A DNA stretch of 44,899 nucleotides from positions 1 to 44,899 of the forward strand of contig CAVOEV010000007.1 in the NCBI GenBank assembly GCA_963694825.1. Direction: 5' to 3'. Within the stretch, counting starts at the first letter, position 1. Each line of letters begins with the position of its first letter. The notes beneath the pieces were generated by a model. The model worked only from the letters and a program-made list of their open reading frames with translations, searched no databases and had not been told where the DNA came from. The position numbers and the translations under genes are program-made. Below, one piece after another: positions 1 to 9,284 of this stretch. The stretch is from UBA8437 sp963694825. GTDB lineage: Bacteria; Planctomycetota; Planctomycetia; Planctomycetales; Planctomycetaceae.

Positions 1-1
1 T

Positions 2-3000
2 GACACCCAACTGCTCGCACGGGCAACACAATCGGTCCAGGCCGGAGTCGCCGGACCCCGACCGGCAGTCTACCCCCTGTTCGCCCCCACCAACCGCTCG
101 GTCGCACTCTCGGGCTCCGATCACCTGATCATCACCGACCCTGGCGACAACAGCCCGCTCGACTTCACCAACGGCGACGCCATCACGCTCGAGGCCTGGG
201 TCCGTCTCGATCGACTCACAGGCAACCAGAACATCTATCTCGTCGGCAAGGGCCGCACCAACAACCCGGGCCAGGCATCGGAAAACCAGAATTGGGCTCT
301 CAGACTCACCGGCCGGCAAGGGACGGCTCGAGTCAGCTTCCTGTTCCGCAACTCGGACAATCGCAAAGGTGTCAGCAACGACTTCCATCGCTGGACCGCC
401 GACAGCGGGTTCCGGCCTGGCCGAGCCTGGCACCATGTCGCGGTGACCTATGAATTCGGGGCACCGGACAGTTTGCGAGGCTATGTCGACGGCGCGGTGG
501 TGTCGGGCACCTGGGACATGGGTGGCAAAACAACCAAGCCTCCCGTGGTCGACAACGATGAAGTCTGGATCGGCAGCACGCTGGGCGGATCAGCCGGTTC
601 GACACTGCCCGGCCGGATCGACGAAGTTGCCATTTATCGCAGGGCCCTGGCAGCCTCGCGACTGGCCACTCACTTCGAAGCCACTCGTCCCGACCCACGA
701 CTGGCCGAACTCTCGGACTCAAAACTGCCCAACCACGCCGTGCTCGTCGAACTCCTCGAAGGCGTCCCGGCCAAGCGGTCGTGGGACTTTGTCCGCTCGC
801 GCCCCGTCGAACGCTGGCAACAACCCGCCGCCGCGTGGATCGGACTGCCCAAACGCTACTCGGACGAAGGCCTGATCGTCGATCGGCCCGCTCCGTTCCT
901 GTTGCGAGCCCGAACACGCCTGGCACTGCCCCCCGGCAAGTACCAGTTCCTGCTCCGAGCCCGTAGTGCCGCTCGGCTCACCATCGACGGCAAACTGATC
1001 GCCTCGACCAAGCTCCTCGCAGGCGGCGGCGGCGGACACCAGTCGGTGCCCGATGCGATCGACAGCGGCCGTGACGATCTGGTCGACCTGGCACCGGGAC
1101 ACAACCAAGCCCTCGTCAACGTGACTCTCGAAACACAGGACGACAATTCTCGACTGGTCCTGATCGAAGCCATCGTCGGCGGAGGCGGTTCGCGAACGGA
1201 ACTGGGCGAACTGCTCGTCGGATACGCTCGCAATGGTCAGCCGTTCCAGCTTCTCGCTGCCAACGGCACCAACACCCTCGGACTCTCCGACACCCAGTGG
1301 GATCGTTACGTCGTCAATTACTCTCGCCAACTCCTTACACAAAACGACACAAGACGCCGGAAAAGCGATCCACTCGAACAAGAGTACTGGAAACGACGAC
1401 ACCGATTGGCTCGCCAGGCCGTCCCCGCCACACCACCGCCTGCACTCGACGGTTCACTGGGACCGGTGGACCGGTGGTTGGGATCCGAAGCCGCGTCGGG
1501 GACCGACCTGCCGCTTGTCGACGATCACACGTTTTTCCGGCGGCTGATGCTCGATACGACCGGCGTCGTGCCGACTGTGGCCGAGATCGACTGGTTCGGC
1601 ACTCGCCCCGTGGCAACTCGTCGCAACGACGCCATCACCCGGTTCCTGGCCGACCCGCGTTGGGCCGATCACTGGGTCGGGTACTGGCAGGACGTGCTGG
1701 CCGAGAATCCCGGCATCCTGAAACCCAAGCTGAACAACACGGGTCCGTTTCGGTTCTGGATTCACGAATCGTTCCGAGACAACAAGCCGATCGACCGGTT
1801 CGTGACCGAACTGGTCCTGATGAAGGGCAGTCGATACGGAGGCGGCCCGGCCGGATTCGAACTGGCCACTCAGAACGACGCCCCGATGGCCGCCAAGGCT
1901 CACATCCTGGGAACCGCCTTCCTGGCCATCCAGCTGAAATGTGCCCGCTGCCACGACGCGCCCTACCACCCATTCCGCCAGGAACAACTCTTCAACCTGG
2001 CCGCCATGCTCAATCGCCGGCCGCTCAAACTGCCCGCCACCAGCACGATCCCCGGCGGTGCACCCGGAGGCGATTCCCTGGTCAAGGTGACACTGAAACC
2101 GGGCGACTCGATCGACCCGACATGGCCGTTTGTCGAGTTGGCCAAGAGCGACCTGGCTTTCGGCGAACTCAGAGACAACTCGGACGCCCGCGAACGACTC
2201 GCCGCACTGGTCACCTCGCCAACCAATCACCGATTTCCCCAGGTCATGGTCAACCGGATCTGGAAACGCTACCTCGGTTGGGGATTCGTCGATTCGGTCG
2301 ACGACTGGCACGACGCCAAGCCGTTCTATCCCGGACTACTCGATCACCTGGCCCGGGAACTGGTCCGCAGCGGCTACGACTTGAAGCACGTCGCACGATT
2401 GATCTTCCAGTCCAACACCTACCAGCGATCCGTCCATCCAGGCACCACAACCACCGACCCGGCCCCGCCGGCAGCCCGCCCGGTTCGACGTCGTCTCGAA
2501 GCCGAACAGATCGTCGATTCGCTGTTTGTTGTCAGTGGCAAGCAGATGCGGACCGGATACCTGACCCTCGACCCCGAAGGCCGACGCGGTGCGAGCACAT
2601 TCCTGAACCTCGGTATTCCGACTCGAGCCTGGGAATTCGTGGCGTTGTCCAACGAACGAGATCGGCCGGCACTGGCGTTGCCGGCGGCTCAGAGTGTCGT
2701 GGATGTGTTGCTGGCTTTCGGTTGGCGCGAAAGTCGACCTCACCCGACCACGCTCCGAGATAGCACCACAACCGTGCTGCAGCCGCTGGCCCTGGCAAAC
2801 GGACCAGCTGCCAACCGCACGATCGTCCTTTCCGACGACCACGTCCTGACCGACATGCTGCTCGATGACCTGTCACTGCCCGATATCGCCAACCAACTCT
2901 ATCTGCACGTCCTCTCGCGACCCGCCTCGGCCGAGGAACATGCCGAGATCGTCGAACTGCTCGCAAGCGGATTCTCGAATCGCCGCGTACAACAGGCCAA

Positions 3001-3208
3001 GCGCAAGCGGCCGTCGAGCCGCAGATTGACCCGCGTCTCGTGGTCCAATCATCTCCACCCCCAAGCCACTCGCATCAAGCTCGAACTCGAACAACTGGTT
3101 CGAGCCGGCGACCTGCCCACTCGACGATTGACGTCCGACTGGCGCGAACGGGCCGAAGATGTGATCTGGGCACTCGTGAATTCTCCGGAGTTTATCTTCG
3201 CCCCATGA
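2..3208 (+). CDS. LamG / PA14-like / DUF1549-DUF1553 (PSD1) secreted cytochrome-type protein, 5' partial
   Basis: The reading frame is open from base 2 to the TGA at 3206-3208, so the N-terminus, with the expected signal peptide and PSCyt1 heme domain, lies outside the window. From the visible start, about residues 20-230 resemble a LamG/concanavalin-like jelly roll (EAWVRL, WHHVAVTY, IDEVAIYRRAL). About nt 880-1190 resemble a PA14-type beta domain (ARLTIDGKLI). DUF1549 follows at about nt 1460-2070 and includes a CARCH heme motif at nt 1940-1954. DUF1553 starts near nt 2190 (MVNRIWKRYLGWGF, SNTYQRS) and runs to the C-terminus. The family is exported and abundant in planctomycetes; its reaction is unknown to me. 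The added carbohydrate-binding-like modules suggest a glycan partner (inference). The stop overlaps the next start as ATGA. Confidence 0.9.
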   Translation, partial: DTQLLARATQSVQAGVAGPRPAVYPLFAPTNRSVALSGSDHLIITDPGDNSPLDFTNGDAITLEAWVRLDRLTGNQNIYLVGKGRTNNPGQASENQNWALRLTGRQGTARVSFLFRNSDNRKGVSNDFHRWTADSGFRPGRAWHHVAVTYEFGAPDSLRGYVDGAVVSGTWDMGGKTTKPPVVDNDEVWIGSTLGGSAGSTLPGRIDEVAIYRRALAASRLATHFEATRPDPRLAELSDSKLPNHAVLVELLEGVPAKRSWDFVRSRPVERWQQPAAAWIGLPKRYSDEGLIVDRPAPFLLRARTRLALPPGKYQFLLRARSAARLTIDGKLIASTKLLAGGGGGHQSVPDAIDSGRDDLVDLAPGHNQALVNVTLETQDDNSRLVLIEAIVGGGGSRTELGELLVGYARNGQPFQLLAANGTNTLGLSDTQWDRYVVNYSRQLLTQNDTRRRKSDPLEQEYWKRRHRLARQAVPATPPPALDGSLGPVDRWLGSEAASGTDLPLVDDHTFFRRLMLDTTGVVPTVAEIDWFGTRPVATRRNDAITRFLADPRWADHWVGYWQDVLAENPGILKPKLNNTGPFRFWIHESFRDNKPIDRFVTELVLMKGSRYGGGPAGFELATQNDAPMAAKAHILGTAFLAIQLKCARCHDAPYHPFRQEQLFNLAAMLNRRPLKLPATSTIPGGAPGGDSLVKVTLKPGDSIDPTWPFVELAKSDLAFGELRDNSDARERLAALVTSPTNHRFPQVMVNRIWKRYLGWGFVDSVDDWHDAKPFYPGLLDHLARELVRSGYDLKHVARLIFQSNTYQRSVHPGTTTTDPAPPAARPVRRRLEAEQIVDSLFVVSGKQMRTGYLTLDPEGRRGASTFLNLGIPTRAWEFVALSNERDRPALALPAAQSVVDVLLAFGWRESRPHPTTLRDSTTTVLQPLALANGPAANRTIVLSDDHVLTDMLLDDLSLPDIANQLYLHVLSRPASAEEHAEIVELLASGFSNRRVQQAKRKRPSSRRLTRVSWSNHLHPQATRIKLELEQLVRAGDLPTRRLTSDWRERAEDVIWALVNSPEFIFAP

Positions 3209-4518
3209 CCGTGCCATCCTTCTCAGCCCCCAATTCCCGTCGCCGTTTCCTGCAACAGGCCGGATCGGCCACCGCGTTGGTTCCAGGCCTCGCAGCACTC
3301 ACCACGGCTGCCGACACACGGGCCGTGGATCTGCCGGGCCGAGCCGACAACTGCATCCTGTTGTGGCTTGGAGGTGGAGCCTGCCACGTCGACACGTGGG
3401 ACCCCAAGAAGAAAGGTGATGGCAAGAAGGTGGCCGGTTCCTTCTACGATGCCATCCCGACGGCAATCCCTGAAGTCCAGTTGTGCGAACACCTGAAGCG
3501 AACGGCGCGGTTGCTCGATCGGTGCGTTCTGTTGCGAGGCGTCCATCACGAAGTGATCGACGAACACGCCGCGGCAACCAATCGATTGCACACCGGTCGA
3601 CCTCCGTCGGGAACAACCATCTATCCATCGATCGGATCGGTCGTGGCTCACGAACGCGGTTCCGCCAGTGACAACGTGCCGCCCTACGTCGTGATGGGAT
3701 ACCCCAGCGCCAGCCGTGGACCGGGTTTCCTGGGCGCGGGGGCCGGTTACCTGTACCTGACCGACACCGAAAGCGGGCCGGCCGGGCTGCGAAGGCCGCC
3801 CCGAGTCAACGTCGTCCGACAGGCCCGACGCGAAAGACTACTCGGCAAGATCCGGCAACGGTTTCTCGACAACAACCCCAACGACACCCGCGTCCGTGAC
3901 TACGCGGACGCAACTCGCGGCGGATTGAAACTGGCCGGGCCCAAGTTCATGAGCGTGTTTGATCTGAATTCCGAAGAGGACCAGTTGCGGCAAGCCTATG
4001 GGTCGGAATTCGGGCAACGCTGCCTGCTGGCCCGAAGACTGGTCGAATCGGGAGTCCGATTCGTCGAAGTGGCATTCAACCTGAACTTCATCAACGGGAC
4101 CGGCTGGGACACTCACAACCAGGGGCAACAACAACAGCACCGCCTGATCGATCAACTCGACCAGGCCTTCGCCACATTGATCACCGATCTCGAAAAACGT
4201 AAACGACTCGACCGCACATTGATCGTGATCGCTACCGAATTCGGCCGTCCGCCGGAATTCGATGCCGGAGGCGGACGAGGCCACTACAGCAAGGCCTTCA
4301 GTGTCGTGCTCGCCGGAGGTGGACTGAAGACGGGACAGGCGATCGGGACCACCGGTGAACTGGGCAAGACCATTCTCGAACACCCCGTCTCGATCCCCGA
4401 CCTGCACGCCACCATCTACCAGGCCCTGAAGATCAACCCGGCCAAGGAACTCTACGACGGTGTCCGCCCGGTCCCGATCACTGATAACGGCACGCCGGTT
4501 GCCAAGGCGTTTGCCTAG
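3205..4518 (+). CDS. DUF1501 family Tat-exported protein, divergent motif set
   Basis: A 437-aa protein. I chose ATG 3205 because it overlaps the upstream stop as ATGA and gives a clean Tat signal (RRRFL at residues 12-16, then a hydrophobic stretch to about residue 36). The longer in-frame start at 3040 would place the Tat motif far inside and overlap the DUF1553 gene. DUF1501 proteins are placed, from memory, with the alkaline phosphatase/sulfatase-like fold; no substrate is known. The usual first motif reads GGGACHVDTWDPKKK. The C-terminal EFGRTP...GRDH pair reads EFGRPP...GRGH, so the conserved Asp of GRDH is Gly, unlike the other six copies here. Coupling to the LamG-DUF1553 gene implies co-expression in stoichiometric amounts. 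Confidence 0.9.
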   Translation: MTVPSFSAPNSRRRFLQQAGSATALVPGLAALTTAADTRAVDLPGRADNCILLWLGGGACHVDTWDPKKKGDGKKVAGSFYDAIPTAIPEVQLCEHLKRTARLLDRCVLLRGVHHEVIDEHAAATNRLHTGRPPSGTTIYPSIGSVVAHERGSASDNVPPYVVMGYPSASRGPGFLGAGAGYLYLTDTESGPAGLRRPPRVNVVRQARRERLLGKIRQRFLDNNPNDTRVRDYADATRGGLKLAGPKFMSVFDLNSEEDQLRQAYGSEFGQRCLLARRLVESGVRFVEVAFNLNFINGTGWDTHNQGQQQQHRLIDQLDQAFATLITDLEKRKRLDRTLIVIATEFGRPPEFDAGGGRGHYSKAFSVVLAGGGLKTGQAIGTTGELGKTILEHPVSIPDLHATIYQALKINPAKELYDGVRPVPITDNGTPVAKAFA

Positions 4519-4635
4519 TAGCCTGTTGAAGAATTTGGGATCACCGAATGTTGCCGCTTTGACCACTCGAGCACTCACCACTTACCCTAGTGTCTCGACG
4601 CAACCTCTCTGACAGTCCCCGCCACCGGAGCCACC

Positions 4636-7536
4636 ATGCGCCGCCATCGAATTGCCCTGCTTTCCTGCTTGCTGAGCCTTGTATCCACCACTGCGGCCAC
4701 CGCAGCGGACGGCTCCAAACCGTTAGCGGCCTGGGAGTTTTCTCGGGGGACATCGGGTTGGAGTGCGGTGAAGGATTGCACGTTGTCAGTTTCTGACGGA
4801 GTGCTGCTTATCCAGTCGACGGGCAACGACCCGCACATGACTTCCAAGATCCAAGTCAAAGCCGGATCGCAGAGGTTGACCTTACGAGCCCGGTTCCGAG
4901 GACGTTTGAACGGACAGTTGTTCTGGGGCACCGAAGCGGAGTCGAGTTTCAATGAAACGCGGTCCGAGACATTTCAATTTCGTTCGGCCGGCGACGAATG
5001 GGCCGACTACCACATCTATTTCCACACCGACAGCGACCTGGTGCAGTTGCGGCTGGATCCCGGCAACCGTAAGGGCCGAATCGAATTGGCTTCGATTTCG
5101 TTGCAAAGAAAGCAGCCACCCGGGCCCCAGGCGACTCCGGTCAAGCGGATCAAGGCGGCACCGGGCTTTCACGTCGAATTGCTGTATTCGGTCCCGATCA
5201 AGCAACAGGGTTCGTGGGTCTCACTGGCTACCGACCCCAAGGGGCGACTGATCACATCCGACCAGTACGGCAAGATGTACCGGATCACTCCGCCACCGAT
5301 CGGCCAATCCAGCCAGGGCATCAAGCTCGAGACCATCCCCGCCAAGATCGGCATGGCTCACGGCATCCTCCACGCCTTCGACAGCCTGTACGTGATGACC
5401 AACGGCCCCGGCGGCGGCTTGTACCGCGTGACCGACAGCGACGGCGACGACCATTACGATACGGCCAAGTTGCTGCGCAGCGTCCCGGGCGGCGGCGAAC
5501 ATGGGCCTCATGCCGTCGTCCTCGCCCCCGATGGCAAGTCGCTGTACGTCTGTGCCGGCAACCACACGGCGTTGCCGAAAATGGAAAAGTCGGTGGTGCC
5601 ACGGAACTGGAAAGAGGACATCCTGCACGAGCGGATGTGGGACGCGGGTGGACACGCGGTGGGCAAGATGGCACCCGGTGGCTGGATCGCGAAGATCAAC
5701 CCCGAAGGCACCGAGTGGGAATTGATCAGTACCGGATACCGCAACCAGTTCGATATCGCCTTCAACGCCGACGGCGAACTGTTCACCTTCGACGCCGACA
5801 TGGAATGGGACATCGGCTCGCCGTGGTACCGGCCGACTCGAGTCTGCCATGTCACGTCCGGTAGCGAATTCGGTTGGCGCAGTGGCACCGGCAAGTGGCC
5901 GACCTGGTACCCCGACAGCCTGCCGCCAGTGGTCGACATCGGACCAGGCTGCCCCACCGGCATCACGTTTGGCACGGGCAGCAAGTTCCCGGCCAAGTAC
6001 CAGAAGACGCTGTTCATTTCCGACTGGAGCTACGGCATCCTCTACGCCGTTCACATGACTCCCAAAGGCTCGACCTACACCGGCACCGTCGAACGGTTCC
6101 TCTCGGCCGCTCCACTCCCACTGACCGACGTCGTGATCAACCCCGTCGACGGAGCCATGTACTTCACCATCGGCGGACGAAGAACTCAGTCGGGACTCTA
6201 TCGAGTCTACTACGACGGCAACGAATCCACTGAGCCGGTGGACGCCCGGAACACTGCCGGAGCCAGCCTGCGAACACTCCGGAAAAAACTCGAAGGAGCA
6301 CACGGGCCCAGACCGTCCGGAACCAGCCAGGCACTGTGGTCCAACCTCCAAAGCCCGGACCGGCACATCCGCTTCGCAGCCCGTGTGGCGATCGAACACC
6401 AACCTGTCGACAGCTGGGCCAAGCTGGCACTGGCCGAAACCCACCCGCAAGCCCAGATCGAAGCCGCCATCGCACTGGCTCGTCATGGCGACAAGTCCCT
6501 GCAACCCAAGCTGATCGACGCTCTCGCACGCATCAAGATCGACTCGCTCGACCAGGCCGGACAACTCGGACTGCTCCGAGCCTACGGACTCGCCGGGCTA
6601 AGAATGGGTCGCCCCACCGGCCAATCCCGACAACAGATCCTCGACCACATCGACCAACTCTTCCCGTCCGACTCAACCCCGATGAACCGCGAACTCGCTC
6701 AACTTCTCATCTACCTCGACGCACCCCATGTCGTCCCCAGGACACTCGTTCTGCTCAAGGACGCTCGCACGCAACACGACCGACTGCATTACGCCTTGAT
6801 GCTCAGAAAACAGGTCAACGGCTGGACACGAAACGGACGCAAGACGTATTTCGAATCGTTCAACGCAGCCGCGGCGGCTCGCGGAGGGAATTCGTTCGCC
6901 GGGTTCCTGAGAAACATTCGAAACGAAGCGATTGCGTCGTTGCCACCAGCCGAAAAACAGGCCTTGGCAAAGACACTTGCAGCAGCAGCCAAACCCAACT
7001 CGGTCGCACCCGACGCGACGCCCCGAAAGTTCGTCCGCAAGTGGACGACCGACGCCCTGTTGCCCGCATTCGCCAATCCACTGACGAACCGAGACTTCGC
7101 AAAGGGCCGAGAACTGTTTGCCGCGGCCAGTTGCTTCAAGTGCCATCGGTTCCGCGGCCAGGGGGGCATCGTCGGTCCCGACCTCACCACCGCCGGGCGA
7201 CGGTTCAACAGCAAGGACATGCTCGATTCAATGACCACTCCTTCGAGCACCGTCTCGGATCAGTACCAGGCCTCGATGTTTGTCCTGGACAACGGCAAGA
7301 CGGTCATCGGACGAGTTGCCAATCTTGGGGGTCAAAACATCATGGTGATGACCAACATGCTCGAACCCGGCAAGTTCACCGCTGTCCGCAGGGATACGAT
7401 CGAAGAAATCATCGCGTCCAAGACGTCGATGATGCCCGAAGGACTGCTGAACACCCTGACCAAACAGGACATCCTCGACCTGATCGCCTACATCCGCTCC
7501 GGCGGCAACCCCAACCACGCAGTCTACATGAAGTAG
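4636..7536 (+). CDS. PVC-type membrane-bound dehydrogenase/heme-binding domain protein
   Basis: A 966-aa exported protein. ATG 4636 follows GGAG with a 5-nt spacer and opens a signal peptide (about residues 1-24). Residues ~30-155 look like an extra beta-sandwich. Residues ~165-520 form a sugar-dehydrogenase-like six-bladed propeller of the planctomycete 'putative membrane-bound dehydrogenase' type. Residues ~540-790 are helical and HEAT-like. The C-terminal ~135 residues are a cytochrome c-like heme domain with CFKCH at 833-837 (TIGR02603-like, from memory), ending in the IxDLIAYI segment common to these domains. The likely role is periplasmic oxidation coupled to an electron acceptor; the substrate is unknown. 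It begins 117 bp after the DUF1501 gene and ends 16 bp from a convergent sulfatase gene. Confidence 0.88.
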   Translation: MRRHRIALLSCLLSLVSTTAATAADGSKPLAAWEFSRGTSGWSAVKDCTLSVSDGVLLIQSTGNDPHMTSKIQVKAGSQRLTLRARFRGRLNGQLFWGTEAESSFNETRSETFQFRSAGDEWADYHIYFHTDSDLVQLRLDPGNRKGRIELASISLQRKQPPGPQATPVKRIKAAPGFHVELLYSVPIKQQGSWVSLATDPKGRLITSDQYGKMYRITPPPIGQSSQGIKLETIPAKIGMAHGILHAFDSLYVMTNGPGGGLYRVTDSDGDDHYDTAKLLRSVPGGGEHGPHAVVLAPDGKSLYVCAGNHTALPKMEKSVVPRNWKEDILHERMWDAGGHAVGKMAPGGWIAKINPEGTEWELISTGYRNQFDIAFNADGELFTFDADMEWDIGSPWYRPTRVCHVTSGSEFGWRSGTGKWPTWYPDSLPPVVDIGPGCPTGITFGTGSKFPAKYQKTLFISDWSYGILYAVHMTPKGSTYTGTVERFLSAAPLPLTDVVINPVDGAMYFTIGGRRTQSGLYRVYYDGNESTEPVDARNTAGASLRTLRKKLEGAHGPRPSGTSQALWSNLQSPDRHIRFAARVAIEHQPVDSWAKLALAETHPQAQIEAAIALARHGDKSLQPKLIDALARIKIDSLDQAGQLGLLRAYGLAGLRMGRPTGQSRQQILDHIDQLFPSDSTPMNRELAQLLIYLDAPHVVPRTLVLLKDARTQHDRLHYALMLRKQVNGWTRNGRKTYFESFNAAAAARGGNSFAGFLRNIRNEAIASLPPAEKQALAKTLAAAAKPNSVAPDATPRKFVRKWTTDALLPAFANPLTNRDFAKGRELFAAASCFKCHRFRGQGGIVGPDLTTAGRRFNSKDMLDSMTTPSSTVSDQYQASMFVLDNGKTVIGRVANLGGQNIMVMTNMLEPGKFTAVRRDTIEEIIASKTSMMPEGLLNTLTKQDILDLIAYIRSGGNPNHAVYMK

Positions 7537-7552
7537 TCAGGCACGGCCTGGC

Positions 7553-9232
7553 CTACCGGCGTGGGTTCGGCCGCGGCAACACGTTGGCTCGGATTGCCCA
7601 GGTGTTCCAGAGTGTTTCGAGTGCCTGAGCTCGATCGGGCTTCGACCCGATCTGGTTGGTCAACTCGCTGCGGTCAGACTTCAGGTTGTACAACTCCCAC
7701 GGACCCTTGCGACCCTTGGCCACCAGCTTCCAGTCGCCAAGCCGCACAGCCCGGTTCCCTTCGTGCTCCCAGTACAACGCCCGAGCAGCCTGGTCGGGTC
7801 GGTCGGACGACGTTTTGCCGGCAAACACGCGAACCAGGCTTCTGCCTTCCATCGGCCGCACGGATTCCGAGTTCCACTCGGTCGGGTACTTCGCACCAGA
7901 CAACTCGACACACGTGGCCATGATGTCGATCAGGTGCCCCGGTTCCTGCCGCAACTCGCCTCGGCCACTGATCCCCTTGGGCCAATGAGCGATCAGCGGA
8001 GTCGAGATGCCTCCTTCGTGGACAAAGTGCTTGTACTCGCGAAACGGAGTATTCGATGCGTTGGCCCACTCGATGCCGTAGGCGACATAGGTGTCGGCCG
8101 GGCCGGGCATGACTCCGAAACCCTGCCGCAATGGCCGACCATCCCGGGTGATCTTCGGGACCATCGCAACCTGCAACTCGCCGGGTTTCATCGCCGGCCG
8201 ACGAGCCAGGTTTTTCGGCCGCACGGCACCTCGGCTACCGAATTCTTCCTGACAGCCTCCATTGTCCTGCAGGAACAGAACCAGCGTATTGTCGAACTGC
8301 CCGGCCTGTTTCAGTGCCGCCACGATCCTCGAAATGCCCTGGTCCATCGAATCGATCATGGCCGAGTAGACTTCCATCCGAGCCCGCTGCCAGGGCTTAT
8401 TCTTGGCACGGTCCCAGTCCTGGACATTTGGCGAAAGTGGCCAGGCGGGATCGAGCAGGCCGAGTTGTCTCATCCGAGCCAACCGCTCGTCTCGCAACCG
8501 GTCCCAGCCCGCGTCGTATCGGCCCTTGTACTTGGCAATGTCAGACGGCTTGGCGTGCATCGGCCAGTGAGCGGCCGTGTAGGCGACGTACATGAAGAAC
8601 GGCTTCTTGCTGTCATGTTCGCTGATGAACTTTGCCGCGTTGTCGCTGATGGCGTCGGTGTAGTAGTAGTTGTCGGGGTCGGCCGGAGCGATCAGCGTGT
8701 TGTCGCGAGTCAACGAGTTGGGATCGTAGAAACTGCCGGCTCCATGAATCGTGCCGTAAAACCGATCAAACCCCCGCTGCCTCGGCCAGTTGTGCTTTCC
8801 CGCCTCGTTGGCCGGCCGCACCGTCTTGGTGATGTGCCACTTGCCCGCCATGTAACAACGGTAACCAGCCGTCCCCATCACCTGGGCAATCGTCACGCAG
8901 TGCGTGTTCAAGTCGCCCCGATAACCGGGCTGGCCACGGTCGTTCATCATGTGACCGATGCCGGCCTGGTGAGGGTACAGCCCGGTCATCAGGCTGGCTC
9001 GCGTCGGACAACAACGACCGGTGTTGTAGAACTGAGTGAACCTGAGACCATCGGCGGCCAGCCGGTCGAGTGTCGGAGTGGCCACTTCGCTGCCGTAGCA
9101 GCCGATGTCGGAATAGCCCATGTCGTCCGACAGAATGACGATAATGTTGGGACGCGGGGCGGCGGCCACAGCCAGGGTGTTGGGCAGCACGTAGAGCGAC
9201 AGCGACAGGACGAACAGCAGTCTGTGGGACAC
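7553..9232 (-). CDS. Secreted type I sulfatase (arylsulfatase family)
   Basis: A 559-aa protein. I placed the start at GTG 9232, preceded by AAGGAG with a 6-nt gap. This gives a signal peptide (about residues 1-25) directly before the metal-binding N-IIVILSDDMGYSD region (Asp36, Asp37). The longer frame reaching 9349 would run into the upstream DUF1501 gene. The formylglycine motif is CCPTR at residues 74-78, matching C-x-P-x-R, so Cys74 is the predicted catalytic residue after modification. GKWH and the late DNGG segment also fit the family. It should hydrolyse a sulfate ester in the periplasm or outside the cell; the substrate cannot be read from sequence. It is the third gene of a DUF1553-DUF1501-sulfatase run, 52 bp after the DUF1501 stop. 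Confidence 0.93.
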   Translation of the reverse strand: MSHRLLFVLSLSLYVLPNTLAVAAAPRPNIIVILSDDMGYSDIGCYGSEVATPTLDRLAADGLRFTQFYNTGRCCPTRASLMTGLYPHQAGIGHMMNDRGQPGYRGDLNTHCVTIAQVMGTAGYRCYMAGKWHITKTVRPANEAGKHNWPRQRGFDRFYGTIHGAGSFYDPNSLTRDNTLIAPADPDNYYYTDAISDNAAKFISEHDSKKPFFMYVAYTAAHWPMHAKPSDIAKYKGRYDAGWDRLRDERLARMRQLGLLDPAWPLSPNVQDWDRAKNKPWQRARMEVYSAMIDSMDQGISRIVAALKQAGQFDNTLVLFLQDNGGCQEEFGSRGAVRPKNLARRPAMKPGELQVAMVPKITRDGRPLRQGFGVMPGPADTYVAYGIEWANASNTPFREYKHFVHEGGISTPLIAHWPKGISGRGELRQEPGHLIDIMATCVELSGAKYPTEWNSESVRPMEGRSLVRVFAGKTSSDRPDQAARALYWEHEGNRAVRLGDWKLVAKGRKGPWELYNLKSDRSELTNQIGSKPDRAQALETLWNTWAIRANVLPRPNPRR

Positions 9233-9284
9233 GAGTGTCTCCTTAGGGAATTTGCCTGGGACAGGCACAAGCCGGCCACGAACC

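Noticed and set aside
1297..2763. 488-codon frame overlapping the LamG-DUF1553 gene
   Set aside because: The translation is Arg/Pro-rich low-complexity sequence, typical of a shifted frame of a GC-rich gene.
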